Counted from the stretch's first letter, positions 8,670 through 16,625 are shown. The stretch is 34,331 nt of DNA from Nitrospira sp. (GCA_029881435.1 JAOUMR010000028.1:1-34331); one strand, 5' to 3'. Notes: generated by a model not told the origin, from the sequence alone. Translations and numbers: made by a program.

Positions 8670-9248
8670 TCAACCGATCTTTTCAGCTTCGTAGTAATTG
8701 TTTTCACCTTCATCAATATGAGTGCGGATTACGCGAAAGCCTTCGCGCTCGAGAGCGCGAGTGTACGCGGTTCGACCGAGTGACCAACATTCAAGACCAG
8801 TTGTGACATCCTGCCAGGTTCCCATTTCGACAGGAGCCGTGAAGAGAAAACGCCCTCGTGGCCGTAGGATCTCCGATACTCGATGGAGGAAGGCCAGTTG
8901 CTCGTCCTCATGAAGAAGAGACACAAGGCCGACTGATATGGCCGCGTCGAAGATCCGCCCGAAGTAGTCACTCTCCAGGGCCGACGCGCATTGCGTAGGA
9001 ATCGTGGAGAAGCGCAATCGAAATTGTCTCAGCAACGTGGATGATGTATCGACAGCCCATACCATGAGCCCCGAGTCCACTAGGATCCGCGTAATGGGGT
9101 ACCCTCCGCCGCAGGCGATTTCGACGACAGTACTACCAGAAGGTAGAGACCTCGCCCAACTCCGAACAATTCCGACTCCTACGCCGGACCGATCTCGAGT
9201 GTCGAGATATTTCAGTGCCTGCGTTTCATAGAAATTGGCTGCATCCAT
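8670..9248 (-). CDS. class I SAM-dependent methyltransferase
   Basis: This soluble protein (192 aa) transfers a methyl group from S-adenosylmethionine to an unknown acceptor. Motif I is VVEIACGGGYPIT (residues ~41-53), followed by an acidic end of strand 2 in VWAVDTS, the motif II/III region FDAAISVGLVSLL, and LRPRGRFLFTAPVE, typical of Methyltransf_11/25 proteins. The substrate cannot be read from the sequence. It stands alone on the - strand between a decayed aminopeptidase fragment and a repeat-rich gap, so it is probably islet cargo. A 16-bp palindrome lies 65-80 bases upstream of its start. Confidence 0.82.
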   Translation of the reverse strand: MDAANFYETQALKYLDTRDRSGVGVGIVRSWARSLPSGSTVVEIACGGGYPITRILVDSGLMVWAVDTSSTLLRQFRLRFSTIPTQCASALESDYFGRIFDAAISVGLVSLLHEDEQLAFLHRVSEILRPRGRFLFTAPVEMGTWQDVTTGLECWSLGRTAYTRALEREGFRVIRTHIDEGENNYYEAEKIG

Positions 9249-9312
9249 CTATCAGTTGTTTACTCCACCAAGGAGGCAATGGCCAAATTGAGAGATAGCC
9301 TGCTAGACACTG

Positions 9313-9328
9313 GTACGATCAATCGTAC
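9313..9328. repeat. 16-bp palindrome upstream of the methyltransferase
   Basis: GTACGAT-ca-ATCGTAC: two perfect 7-bp arms around a 2-base centre. Its place 65-80 bases upstream of the - strand methyltransferase start would suit an operator, but no regulator is identified. Confidence 0.55.
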
Positions 9329-9440
9329 GATTCGGACATAAGACTACTCAAGACCACAACCCTCATATGTATATTTCATGGACCATGGCTCTCACCACAA
9401 GTAGGATTTGCATAATGGCCTGCTTCAAACCAGACGTCAA

Positions 9441-9460
9441 ATGTATGGTCATTCATACAT
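9441..9460. repeat. 20-bp inverted repeat
   Basis: ATGTATG-gtcatt-CATACAT: two perfect 7-bp arms with a 6-base spacer in non-coding DNA. Function unknown. Confidence 0.5.
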
Positions 9461-9700
9461 CCGCTCATAATGACGACTTCCTTGGGTAGGAATGTGCATT
9501 CTCTTCAAGGCCACCGCCACCCTATCTGCCCTGATCACATTGCCCCGGTCTACCATCGGCTGCTGCAACACAAAAGCCATCACCGCATCGGCCCCGGCAC
9601 GGGCGGCATGAAGACCAACTACCCCAACCAGCTTTGTGTTGCCGTGGCATTCTGCGAAGAGAAAGGGTGTACACTTTAAGCGTGGCCGACACAGGCAAGC

Positions 9701-9806
9701 CAGCCTAGTCCATGAGAACCATGCCCTTCCTCTGTTCGATGTAGCAAGCATTCCTAGCCTTTCCTCTCGCAGGTCTCCTCACCGATGGCAGTCCCGGCAG
9801 CTTCCT
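9701..9806 (+). repeat. 106-bp diverged direct repeat, copy 1
   Basis: This segment aligns over the same 106-base length, nearly without gaps, with 11439-11544. Both begin with CAGCCTA and end with GTCCCGGCAGCTTCCT, and they share blocks such as TTTCCTCTCG; the rest has diverged. Both copies point the same way and lie outside the Phd/PIN toxin-antitoxin pair. Confidence 0.65.
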
Positions 9807-9861
9807 GAATGGGAAATTGGGGTCAGAGAACAATTCCTGAGCCGACCACCAAATAGGATTA

Positions 9862-9895
9862 GGAAGATTAAGGTCGGTTCTTGACCTTGCCCTCG
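9862..9895 (+). repeat. 34-bp direct repeat, left copy
   Basis: It begins GGAAGATTA and ends GACCTTGCCCTCG, and matches 11100-11133 at 33 of 34 bases. The two copies bracket the Phd/PIN toxin-antitoxin genes in the same orientation. Confidence 0.88.
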
Positions 9896-10205
9896 TAAAG
9901 TCGTTGTGAGAGGCGGATCTTGTATTGTGTGCCAGCAAACACTCGAAACGAGTTGACCCACGCATCGCCTAAACTATCAACGCTTCAGATATGAAATAGT
10001 GTCAGTCATGACTATCGACTTGTCGCGATCAGCCCAGGCCAGCGGAGGTCTGCTCCCTGGAAAGTTCTTGGCACGCCGATGAACAGATTGAAAGCTGTTT
10101 CCTCTTTGTACCTCCCCCCCATGTGCTGACCGCGATGCCCTGTCCCATACCGCGCGGTGGTCTGCTGGGGGGATGGCTAGGGCGTGAGATATTGGCGGAA
10201 CTTCC

Positions 10206-10235
10206 TTGGACTCGCATCCTGAGTCGGTGTACACT
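10206..10235 (+). promoter_or_regulatory. candidate promoter of the Phd/PIN module
   Basis: TTGGAC (10206-10211), an 18-base spacer and TACACT (10230-10235) precede the antitoxin ATG by ~35 bases. The spacer includes GACTC/GAGTC arms, and the -10 lies in a TGTACA palindrome, which would suit antitoxin autoregulation. Reading by eye only. Confidence 0.42.
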
Positions 10236-10269
10236 GTGCAGCACGAATTATGAGCAACAGGGCAATCCC

Positions 10270-10566
10270 ATGGTAAAGACCCTCAGCGCAAAGGCTATCC
10301 AAAACGAGTTCCCCTCCCTACTCGGCCGCGTTCGACGGAAAAAGGACACCGTGATCGTTGAAGAGCAGGGTCAACCGGTAGCCGCCATGATGCCCTTTGA
10401 TCGGTATCAGCTCTTAACTAAAAAACGGAACCAGCTCTTTGCGGTCATTGATCGGGTATGGGCCAAGAACAAGAACGTACCGGCTCGTCAAGCCTTACGC
10501 GATGCCACTCAGGCCGTGAAGCACACCAGAGCGACCCGTCGAAGCCGCAGGCGGCTGAGTGCCTAA
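10270..10566 (+). CDS. Phd/YefM-family antitoxin
   Basis: This protein (98 aa) is predicted to bind operator DNA and neutralise the PIN toxin encoded next. The N-terminus MVKTLSAKAIQNEFPSLLGR and the strand VIVEEQGQPVAAMMPFDRYQ follow the Phd/YefM fold (set-up helix, then a conserved P-A-A-.-M-P-.-.-.-Y). The Arg/Lys-rich C-terminus (RATRRSRRRLSA) is unusual for an antitoxin tail. I chose the ATG at 10270 because the conserved fold starts there; the in-frame open region back to 10123 has no family similarity. It overlaps the toxin gene by eight bases. Confidence 0.82.
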   Translation: MVKTLSAKAIQNEFPSLLGRVRRKKDTVIVEEQGQPVAAMMPFDRYQLLTKKRNQLFAVIDRVWAKNKNVPARQALRDATQAVKHTRATRRSRRRLSA

Positions 10567-10996
10567 GGTTGTTCTCGACACGAATATCCTCGTCAGCGCA
10601 TTCATCACTCCACGCGGCACTCCAGCGAAACTTCTTCGAGCATGGCGGGACGGACAGTTTGACTTGGTCACAAGTCCACCCCTGTTCGTTGAGCTTCAAG
10701 AGACCCTGCACCGCCAGAAAATCCTTACCCGCTATCACCTGACGCAAGAAGACATCCACAACTTCTTGACGCTTCTTGCAAGCGGCACCGTGTGTGTTCC
10801 TGGAACTACAACCTTATCAGCTCCCATTCAAGACCAAGACGATCTCATGGTGCTTGCTACGGCCATCGAATCTCAGGCTGCTTATTTGGTCACCGGAGAT
10901 AAAGAATTACTTCACCTGGAGCAATTCCGGTCCATACAGATCGTCACCCCTTCGATCCTTCTCAAGGCATTACATTCCAATAAGTTGAAAGTCTGA
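10559..10996 (+). CDS. PIN-domain toxin (COG1569-type)
   Basis: This protein (145 aa) is a predicted RNase toxin. The acidic centre is visible as VVLDTNILVSAF (Asp at residue 7), VELQETL (Glu), DQDDLMVLATAIE and TGDKELLHL, which is the order found in putative toxin-antitoxin PIN proteins annotated as COG1569. It starts with GTG inside the last codons of the antitoxin, so translation is coupled. The pair lies between 34-bp direct repeats, which suggests that the module arrived or moved as a unit. Confidence 0.84.
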   Translation: MPKVVLDTNILVSAFITPRGTPAKLLRAWRDGQFDLVTSPPLFVELQETLHRQKILTRYHLTQEDIHNFLTLLASGTVCVPGTTTLSAPIQDQDDLMVLATAIESQAAYLVTGDKELLHLEQFRSIQIVTPSILLKALHSNKLKV

Positions 10997-11099
10997 TGAG
11001 CACATCAGGTCGAGGTGAAGTGAGGTCTGACAGGACAAATGACCTATTGGGGTCTTCTCCTTCCCGGGTGGCGAACTCGGTCTGAATTCATATCGTGGC

Positions 11100-11133
11100 G
11101 GAAGATTAGGGTCGGTTCTTGACCTTGCCCTCG
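11100..11133 (+). repeat. 34-bp direct repeat, right copy
   Basis: It matches 9862-9895 with one substitution (A to G at the tenth base). It begins about 100 bases after the PIN toxin stop. Confidence 0.88.
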
Positions 11134-11182
11134 CGGACCACGACTCGCAAAGATTCGTTGCTCCAGACGGAGCTCTATAGCC

Positions 11183-11446
11183 ATGGCAAAAGACGGCAAT
11201 GTGGCGACCGTCACGGATCGCAAGAGCCAGGTCACCAGTTACACCTATGATCCGTTGAACCGGCGCGCCAAGACGACTTTCCAGGATGGGACCAGTACGA
11301 ACTACACCTACGATGCCGGGAATCGGCTCACCCAGGTGCAGGAGAAAGATTCGGGCGGGACAGTCACCGCGAGGACACCAGGACCTAAGATCGACATGGG
11401 GTCCGAGTCGCTTATGGCCCAACGCCAGCTTGGGAATCCAGCCTAA
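11183..11446 (+). pseudogene. YD/RHS-repeat fragment
   Basis: The open frame encodes two consecutive YD repeats: VTSYTYDPLNRRAKTTF and TNYTYDAGNRLTQVQ, diagnostic of the RHS/YD-repeat shell of large secreted or polymorphic toxin proteins. Only ~60 residues of repeat remain. The frame then runs into unrelated sequence (after about 11375) and the second 106-bp repeat, with no secretion signal or toxin tip. It is best read as debris from an rhs gene; the ATG at 11183 is probably not a functional start. Confidence 0.72.
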
Positions 11447-11544
11447 TTCCTGTGAGCCGTGCCTTTGTTCAATTCAATGTAGTAGTCATTACCAGAGTTT
11501 CCTCTCGTCCGTCTTCCTTCTGGCATAAGTCCCGGCAGCTTCCT
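11439..11544 (+). repeat. 106-bp diverged direct repeat, copy 2
   Basis: This is the second copy of the 9701-9806 element, same orientation and length. It overlaps the tail of the YD-repeat fragment frame. Confidence 0.65.
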
Positions 11545-11560
11545 ACGAATATACCCGCAG

Positions 11561-11589
11561 TTGCTCCAAGCCAACGCACTCGATAGAAT
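11561..11589 (+). promoter_or_regulatory. candidate promoter of the PilZ gene
   Basis: TTGCTC, a 17-base spacer and TAGAAT (11584-11589) give a predicted start site roughly 14 bases before the ATG at 11610. The -10 is good and the -35 weak. Confidence 0.4.
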
Positions 11590-11609
11590 TTACAGCAATC
11601 TGGTATCCG

Positions 11610-12131
11610 ATGGGACGCACGACATCCAACATCACCTGTCCGACTTGCAAAGCGGTCAAGGTCCGCCTGGCGGCAAGAAAGGGGCTTTCTGATGCCCTTC
11701 TTGGCGGATTCACCATTTATCCCTTCCGTTGTCAGCTCTGTGCGGACCGCTTTCGGAAGTTTCTCGGACGCCGTACGCTGAATCCACGGAGAAGCTTCGA
11801 TCGTGTAGATGTGTCGTTCCCGGTCTGGTTTCGACCACACCGGACCCCAGGCTCTCCGCGACTGGGGCAGGAAGGCGTGATAGAAAACCTTTCGATTCGT
11901 GGGTGCCGGATTCGTACCACCGCCCCAGTTATCCTCGGCTCCCGTTTGGAACTGGAATTCCAGTATTCCAACGATTCGCTTCCGATTACGATTGCGGAAG
12001 CGGTGGTTCGCGCTTCAGGAGGGGATGGTACGGTCGGCTTGCGATTCACGCGCCTCCATCGAGGAGAAGAGAGGCGGATTCGGCGCATCGTCGATGTGTG
12101 GTTGCCCGAACCCATGTCGTCACACTTCTAG
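11610..12131 (+). CDS. zinc-ribbon plus PilZ-domain protein
   Basis: This cytoplasmic protein (173 aa) is a likely cyclic-di-GMP receptor. Residues ~10-45 hold two Cys pairs (CPTC and CQLC), a probable zinc ribbon. The PilZ domain follows, with the c-di-GMP-binding RxxxR-type stretch RRSFDRVDVSFPVWFR (~59-74), the second motif NLSIRGCRIRT (the usual D/N-x-S-x-x-G) and the closing strand VGLRFTRL. There is no output domain, so it may act through protein partners. It is a single gene, convergent with the ABC permease gene that ends 33 bases away. Confidence 0.8.
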   Translation: MGRTTSNITCPTCKAVKVRLAARKGLSDALLGGFTIYPFRCQLCADRFRKFLGRRTLNPRRSFDRVDVSFPVWFRPHRTPGSPRLGQEGVIENLSIRGCRIRTTAPVILGSRLELEFQYSNDSLPITIAEAVVRASGGDGTVGLRFTRLHRGEERRIRRIVDVWLPEPMSSHF

Positions 12132-12164
12132 CGTCGACTGCCACGGGGAGCCTTAGTGTCAGCC

Positions 12165-14834
12165 CTATTCCTGGCGAAGCACGGCCAAGGGCGGTTGGCC
12201 GAGAATTCGGTAGGTGCTGAGGAAGCCCACGAGGACGGTGAGTGTGACTGTAGCTGCAAATCCCATAGCTAGCACACCTGGTTGAAGACTCCAGCTCAAG
12301 TCAAAGATCGTCTCGAGCACCGCCCACGATAATCCGCTGGCCAGCGCGATCCCCAGAAATCCGCCTAGGGCTCCCAGCAAGGCGTATTCAACCGCAAACG
12401 AACGGGCGATCACGCCGCGTGTCGCTCCCAAGGCTTTGAGAATCACGGATTCATAGAGTCGACGATAGCGGGTCGCGGCCAATGCTGCTGCCATCACCAA
12501 GGCCCCTGACAAGACACAGAACAATGCCACGGCGCGGATGGCAAGGGACAGTCGATCCAGCACCCGCGCAAAGCTATCGAAGACGTCTCCAATATTGATT
12601 GCCGTGACATTCGGGAATGAGGCCACCACTGCCTGTTGGAGAGGCACTTCGTCGGATGGGGGAACCCGAACCGTGGCCACATAGGTGTGAGGGGCTCCTT
12701 CGAGAGCACCGGGGGAAAAGATCATGTAGAAATTTGTGGAAAAGTTGCCCCACTCCACAGATCGAACACTACTGATCTCTCCTTTGATCGACGAACCTTG
12801 GATGTCGAGTTCCAAGGTATCGCCCACCGTGACCCCGAGTTGCTTCGCAGCATCCTCTTCGATCGAGATCAGCGGCTTGGTGAAGACTTGTCCGGGCTTC
12901 CACCACTCGCCCTGCACCACCTTGTTATCTTTGGGCAGGTCTTGAAGGAAGGTGAGGACGTACTCGCGGGCGAGGTACCATTTCTTCCGTCGCTCTTCTT
13001 TCTGGGCTGATTTGTCCTTCTGTTCTTCTTCCTCAGACGACGGCTCGACCTTCACGGGTTCGCCCTTGACGGCGGACAGCCGCGATCGGACCAACGGGGT
13101 CAACCGAGGAGCAGGGCCACTGGATCGCTGACGCAGGAGACCACCCATTCCTTCTGCCTGGTCAGGCTGGATATCGATGAAGAAAAAGGTCGGGGCGTCC
13201 ATCGGCCGATTCTCGCCCACCTGCGCGAGTAAAGATCGTTCGACAAGCGAGACGGTCGTCACGACCATCACACCGATGCCGATCGCAATCGTGATACTCA
13301 CTACCTGACTTCCCGGCCGAGTCACATTCCCCACCGCCTGTCGAAGCGCCAGCTGCTCAGGTCGTGGCCATTGCTTGATGGCGGTTAAGGCGGCACGGGC
13401 GGATGCACCCAATAACAACACAGCGCCTGCAAACGCCAGGATGAATAATAGTCCGACCCTCCACGACCCGGCTTGCCAGATCGATAATAGCGCCAATCCG
13501 AGGCTGATTCCGATCGACACGAGCAACTTGATCCGGTCAAGGGTACGCCAAGGGACCCACCATCTGATCCGTCCAGAACGTAGCATTGGGGCTGATGGAG
13601 TGACCTCACGGCGAAAGATTCGCGCTGGTTTGACGTCACGGATCGTCAGCAACGGCCACAAGGTAAAGAGCAGCGTCGACAGCATGCCCAAGGCCAATCC
13701 CTTTAACAACGGAGGGAGCGAAAGGCCCATTCCTCCGTTCGTGAAACCCAATTGGTCGAGAAGATCCGGGGCCACCATAGCGGCGATCACCCACGGGAGT
13801 CCCAAGTGGAGAAGTATGCCGATGAGCAAGCCGACGAGACTTCCGACCAAGCCCAGCATCAGCGCCTGCAATCCATAGGTCAGCACGATGGTTTGGGAAT
13901 CCGCACCGACCGTCTTGAGAATCGCGATCGTGTTCAGCTTTTCTCGCACGAAGGCATGCACCGAGGTGGCGACTCCCAAGCCCCCCACAAACAGGGCGGT
14001 TAACCCGATGAGGCCCAAATAACGAGTCAGTTGTTCCAAGGACTGCCTCAGTTGCGGTTGGGCTTCACGGTAGCTTGATACACGAGCTGACTCCGATGTC
14101 AGCCTTGCACGCAATTCGTAGAGTAGAGGCTCGGGCGGCGTGTGACTTGGAGTTTTCAACAGATACCGTTCACGGACTCTGCTGCCCACTTTGATTAACT
14201 CAGCGGCGTGCAGCCCCTCTTGCGACATCAGGACACGAGGACCAAGGCTGAAGGCGTTGGCCATGCGATCGGGTTCCGTTCTGACGACACCATTGATAAC
14301 GAACTGAGCTTGCCCAATCTTAAGCTGATCCCCAACCGACAGTCCCATTCTGATGAGCAGAGACTCTTGCACCACCACCCCAAAACAGGCGAGTCCTGAA
14401 CATGCTCGATCTTGCCGGCGAAGTAATTCTCTTACATCGGTGTCGGGCTCAACGCGGAGTGAGCCATACAACGGATACTCTGACTCGATGGCCTTGAGCT
14501 CAACAATCTGTGTCGGTTGGCCAACAGTGGTAGGTTCGGCCCGTGCCGCCATCGCAACAAGCTCGCTGACATGCGTGAGCACGATGCCACGCTCGCTCAA
14601 CGAGTCCAAGACTTCCTGACCGTTGGGACTGATGGGGCGAGAGAGCCGAATTTCGAGGTCGCCGCCCAGCAATCCACGCGCTTCTTTCGTCACGGTTCGC
14701 TCGACCTGCGTGCCGAAAAGAGACACACCCGTCAGCGCGCCGACACCGATGGCAATGCAGACCAAGAAATAGAGAAAGTGTCGCCATGCGGCGCGTGTCT
14801 CACGCCAGGCCATCTTGACCACGAACCCGGTCAT
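12165..14834 (-). CDS. ybbP: ABC exporter permease, YbbP/FtsX-like
   Basis: This inner-membrane permease (889 aa) is probably part of a YbbAP-type exporter for lipids or hydrophobic molecules. The N-terminal TM helix (residues ~18-40) is followed by a MacB-type periplasmic domain, then a three-helix FtsX bundle around residues 270-390, a central pair of helices (~435-480), and a second periplasmic domain with FtsX bundle ending in VTLTVLVGFLSTYRILGQPPLAVLRQE. A charged Glu/Lys-rich stretch (SSEEEEQKDKSAQKEERRKK) interrupts the second periplasmic domain. The start overlaps the ATPase stop by one base (TGATG). The substrate is unknown; the neighbouring esterase supports the YbbAP assignment. 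Confidence 0.87.
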   Translation of the reverse strand: MTGFVVKMAWRETRAAWRHFLYFLVCIAIGVGALTGVSLFGTQVERTVTKEARGLLGGDLEIRLSRPISPNGQEVLDSLSERGIVLTHVSELVAMAARAEPTTVGQPTQIVELKAIESEYPLYGSLRVEPDTDVRELLRRQDRACSGLACFGVVVQESLLIRMGLSVGDQLKIGQAQFVINGVVRTEPDRMANAFSLGPRVLMSQEGLHAAELIKVGSRVRERYLLKTPSHTPPEPLLYELRARLTSESARVSSYREAQPQLRQSLEQLTRYLGLIGLTALFVGGLGVATSVHAFVREKLNTIAILKTVGADSQTIVLTYGLQALMLGLVGSLVGLLIGILLHLGLPWVIAAMVAPDLLDQLGFTNGGMGLSLPPLLKGLALGMLSTLLFTLWPLLTIRDVKPARIFRREVTPSAPMLRSGRIRWWVPWRTLDRIKLLVSIGISLGLALLSIWQAGSWRVGLLFILAFAGAVLLLGASARAALTAIKQWPRPEQLALRQAVGNVTRPGSQVVSITIAIGIGVMVVTTVSLVERSLLAQVGENRPMDAPTFFFIDIQPDQAEGMGGLLRQRSSGPAPRLTPLVRSRLSAVKGEPVKVEPSSEEEEQKDKSAQKEERRKKWYLAREYVLTFLQDLPKDNKVVQGEWWKPGQVFTKPLISIEEDAAKQLGVTVGDTLELDIQGSSIKGEISSVRSVEWGNFSTNFYMIFSPGALEGAPHTYVATVRVPPSDEVPLQQAVVASFPNVTAINIGDVFDSFARVLDRLSLAIRAVALFCVLSGALVMAAALAATRYRRLYESVILKALGATRGVIARSFAVEYALLGALGGFLGIALASGLSWAVLETIFDLSWSLQPGVLAMGFAATVTLTVLVGFLSTYRILGQPPLAVLRQE

Positions 14835-15592
14835 CAGCCGAATTGGAAGGGGGACGTGGTTGAGGACAATCGGCCTGACTTTCGGGAGTCGGTTGATATG
14901 TCGTCGACGAATGATGAGTTGGAAGGCATGCTATCGGACTCCAGTCGCCCATCCCGCAACGACAGCACGCGCTGCATCGATGAGGCCAACGCGGTGTCGT
15001 GGGTCACGAGCACAAGCGTCGTCCCATGATCGCGGTGGAGAGCCAGTAGTAGTTCGACGATATGGGAGCCGGTCGTGCTATCGAGGTTACCCGTTGGCTC
15101 ATCCGCCAGCAAAATCGGTGGACGACAGGCAAAAGCGCGGGCAACGGCTACTCGTTGTTGTTCCCCACCGGACAATTGGACCGGATAGTGTCCCATGCGA
15201 TCGGACAACCCCACTGCGGAAAGCAAATCAGCCGCGCGATCACCAGCCCGACTCTCTCCGCTGAGTTCGAGTGGAACCGCAACATTCTCAACGGCGGTGA
15301 GTGTGGGAATGAGATGAAACGACTGGAAAATGTAGCCTACCTTTTCACGCCGAAATCTGGCCATCCTGCTTTCTGCCATGGTCGTGATGTCCGTGCCATC
15401 AAGATGAATCGATCCGGCGCTCGGCCGATCAAGACCTGCCATCAAGCCGAGTAACGTCGATTTTCCACTTCCGGACGGTCCCACGATCGCGACTGTCTGT
15501 TTCGCCGGAATCTCAAAATTAATACGGTCAAGGATGGTGACCGAACGCCCTCCCGCGGCCAAGACCATCGACACATCCGTCACAGTGATCAT
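14834..15592 (-). CDS. ybbA: ABC exporter ATPase, YbbA/LolD-like
   Basis: This ATPase (252 aa) drives the permease encoded downstream. Walker A is GPSGSGKST (residues 38-46), the Q-loop is in FQSFHLIPTLTAVENVAVPL, the signature is LSGGEQQRVAVARA, Walker B is ILLADEPTGNLD, and the switch His is in LVLVTHD. This is the LolD/MacB/YbbA subfamily. About 30 Ser-rich residues after LRDGRLESD extend beyond the usual end. It is divergent from the TesA-like gene across 72 bases, matching the arrangement known in E. coli. Confidence 0.92.
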   Translation of the reverse strand: MITVTDVSMVLAAGGRSVTILDRINFEIPAKQTVAIVGPSGSGKSTLLGLMAGLDRPSAGSIHLDGTDITTMAESRMARFRREKVGYIFQSFHLIPTLTAVENVAVPLELSGESRAGDRAADLLSAVGLSDRMGHYPVQLSGGEQQRVAVARAFACRPPILLADEPTGNLDSTTGSHIVELLLALHRDHGTTLVLVTHDTALASSMQRVLSLRDGRLESDSMPSNSSFVDDISTDSRKSGRLSSTTSPFQFG

Positions 15593-15634
15593 CGAACCCC
15601 TCTTGTATCCTCTGACTCAGAACGTACAGAGAAT

Positions 15635-15645
15635 GATAGTATACT
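15635..15645 (+). promoter_or_regulatory. possible -10 region of the esterase gene
   Basis: TATACT (15640-15645), overlapping TAGTAT (15637-15642) preceded by TGA, lies 20-25 bases before the esterase start in a 72-base divergent gap. The -35 match is poor. The core AGTATACT is self-complementary, so it could serve either strand. Confidence 0.33.
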
Positions 15646-15664
15646 GCACGAGCAAAGAGAGCGA

Positions 15665-16369
15665 ATGTTGAGTGACATCATGCGACGAGCACGAACATTT
15701 CTGGCGATATCGCTACCCGTAGTGCTGATACTTGTATGGCCTATCACGGTGAATGCCGTCTCGCCGTCGGCATCGGATACCAGGCCTCGAATCGTGGCTT
15801 TCGGCGACAGTCTCACAGCTGGGCTCGGGGTGCAAGCCGATGAATCCTATCCCGCCCAATTGCAGCGGAGGCTGGATGACCTGAAGTATCCCTATCGAGT
15901 GATTAATGCCGGTGTTAGTGGCGACACCACGGCCGGTGGGCTTCGACGTGTGCCGTGGATCCTCAAGAATGAACCTGAGCTGGTGATCCTCGAATTAGGC
16001 GCCAACGATGGACTTCGAGGGCTCAGCGTCGATCAAACCAAAAGCAATCTGCGACAGATCGTCAAACAATTGAAAGAAGCCGGCGCCGCCGTTGTCCTTG
16101 CCGGTATGAAGCTCCCACCAAACTATGGAAAGGACTACACCACTCGCTTCGAGGCCATCTATCCGGCGCTCGCACAAGAGTACCATCTTCCCTTGATCCC
16201 CTTCTTTCTGGAAGGGGTAGGAGGTGCGTCTTCATTGAATCAAGCCGACGGCATTCACCCGACGAAGGACGGGTATGAAATCGTCGTCGAGCAGGTACTC
16301 AAAGTCATCAAGGCGGTGCTGAACGAACGACTGCAAGAGCCCGGAGTCGCCCAAACGTCAGGTCACTGA
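15665..16369 (+). CDS. tesA: TesA-like GDSL esterase/lysophospholipase
   Basis: This exported hydrolase (234 aa) acts on acyl esters or thioesters. An N-terminal signal/anchor (residues ~9-32) precedes the SGNH blocks: FGDSLTAGLG (catalytic Ser), AGVSGDTTAGG (Gly), LELGANDGLRG (Asn), and DGIHPTKDGYEIV (Asp/His). This matches E. coli TesA in length and motif order. Start sites at 15665 and 15680 are both possible; AGAGAG favours the first and GAGTGA the second. Divergence from ybbA-ybbP supports a joint role in handling acyl or lysophospholipid products at the envelope. Confidence 0.9.
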   Translation: MLSDIMRRARTFLAISLPVVLILVWPITVNAVSPSASDTRPRIVAFGDSLTAGLGVQADESYPAQLQRRLDDLKYPYRVINAGVSGDTTAGGLRRVPWILKNEPELVILELGANDGLRGLSVDQTKSNLRQIVKQLKEAGAAVVLAGMKLPPNYGKDYTTRFEAIYPALAQEYHLPLIPFFLEGVGGASSLNQADGIHPTKDGYEIVVEQVLKVIKAVLNERLQEPGVAQTSGH

Positions 16370-16386
16370 CTCGATCTTCGCCTGAA

Positions 16387-16408
16387 TCAGACCTGATAAT
16401 AGGTCTGA
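16387..16408. terminator. perfect hairpin between convergent genes
   Basis: TCAGACCT-gataat-AGGTCTGA is an 8-bp perfect stem with a 6-base loop, lying between the 3' ends of the esterase and small membrane protein genes. Neither side has a clear T-tract, so intrinsic termination is only probable. Confidence 0.45.
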
Positions 16409-16433
16409 GGACGTACGGTGGGCCAAAGAATTA

Positions 16434-16625
16434 TTACGACGACTTCTTAATGAACGTGTCGTAGACGCCGTACGCGAGGATCCCTCCGATCAGCACATAA
16501 TATATGGCGCTGATTCCGCTGTAATCCGGAGGCCCTTCTCCCTCTGGAGCATTCGCCAATACCGGCAACGCCGGGGCCAGAAGGACTCCCGTGATCGCAC
16601 CCATGTGTGAAAGTAACCGTTTCAT
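16434..16625 (-). CDS. small membrane protein with signal peptide
   Basis: I do not recognise this 63-residue protein. It has a Lys/Arg start, a hydrophobic core ending in LPVLANA (a plausible signal-peptidase site near residue 26), a short Gly/Pro-rich segment, then one TM helix (ISAIYYVLIGGILAYGVYD) and a basic end (KKSS). I chose the ATG at 16625 because a GGAGGGAG Shine-Dalgarno sequence lies just upstream; the longer open frame adds residues with no signal-peptide logic. Such single-helix proteins often accompany respiratory complexes, but nothing here proves that. Confidence 0.68.
   Translation of the reverse strand: MKRLLSHMGAITGVLLAPALPVLANAPEGEGPPDYSGISAIYYVLIGGILAYGVYDTFIKKSS

Larger units (their letters stand above)
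9249..10269. other. repeat-rich gap without a supportable gene
   Basis: About 1 kb with no credible coding region. It contains a 16-bp palindrome (9313-9328), a 20-bp inverted repeat (9441-9460), one copy of a diverged 106-bp repeat (9701-9806), one copy of a 34-bp repeat (9862-9895), and a candidate promoter at 10206-10235 for the antitoxin that follows. Open frames on the - strand between 9449 and 9965 have odd composition and no recognisable motif. The text GGGGTCAGAG near 9815 recalls REP/transposon-associated repeats, but I cannot assign a family. Confidence 0.6.

Noticed and set aside
9449-9751. - strand open frame of 100 codons in the islet gap
   Set aside because: No recognisable motif, no ribosome site, and it overlaps the diverged 106-bp repeat.
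9705-9965. - strand open frame across both repeat types, considered as a transposase remnant
   Set aside because: Its translation has no transposase motif; the coding appearance probably comes from the repeats themselves.
9701-11544. Repeats considered as a CRISPR array or insertion-sequence ends
   Set aside because: Only two copies of each, no regular spacers, no terminal inverted repeats and no transposase or cas gene between them.
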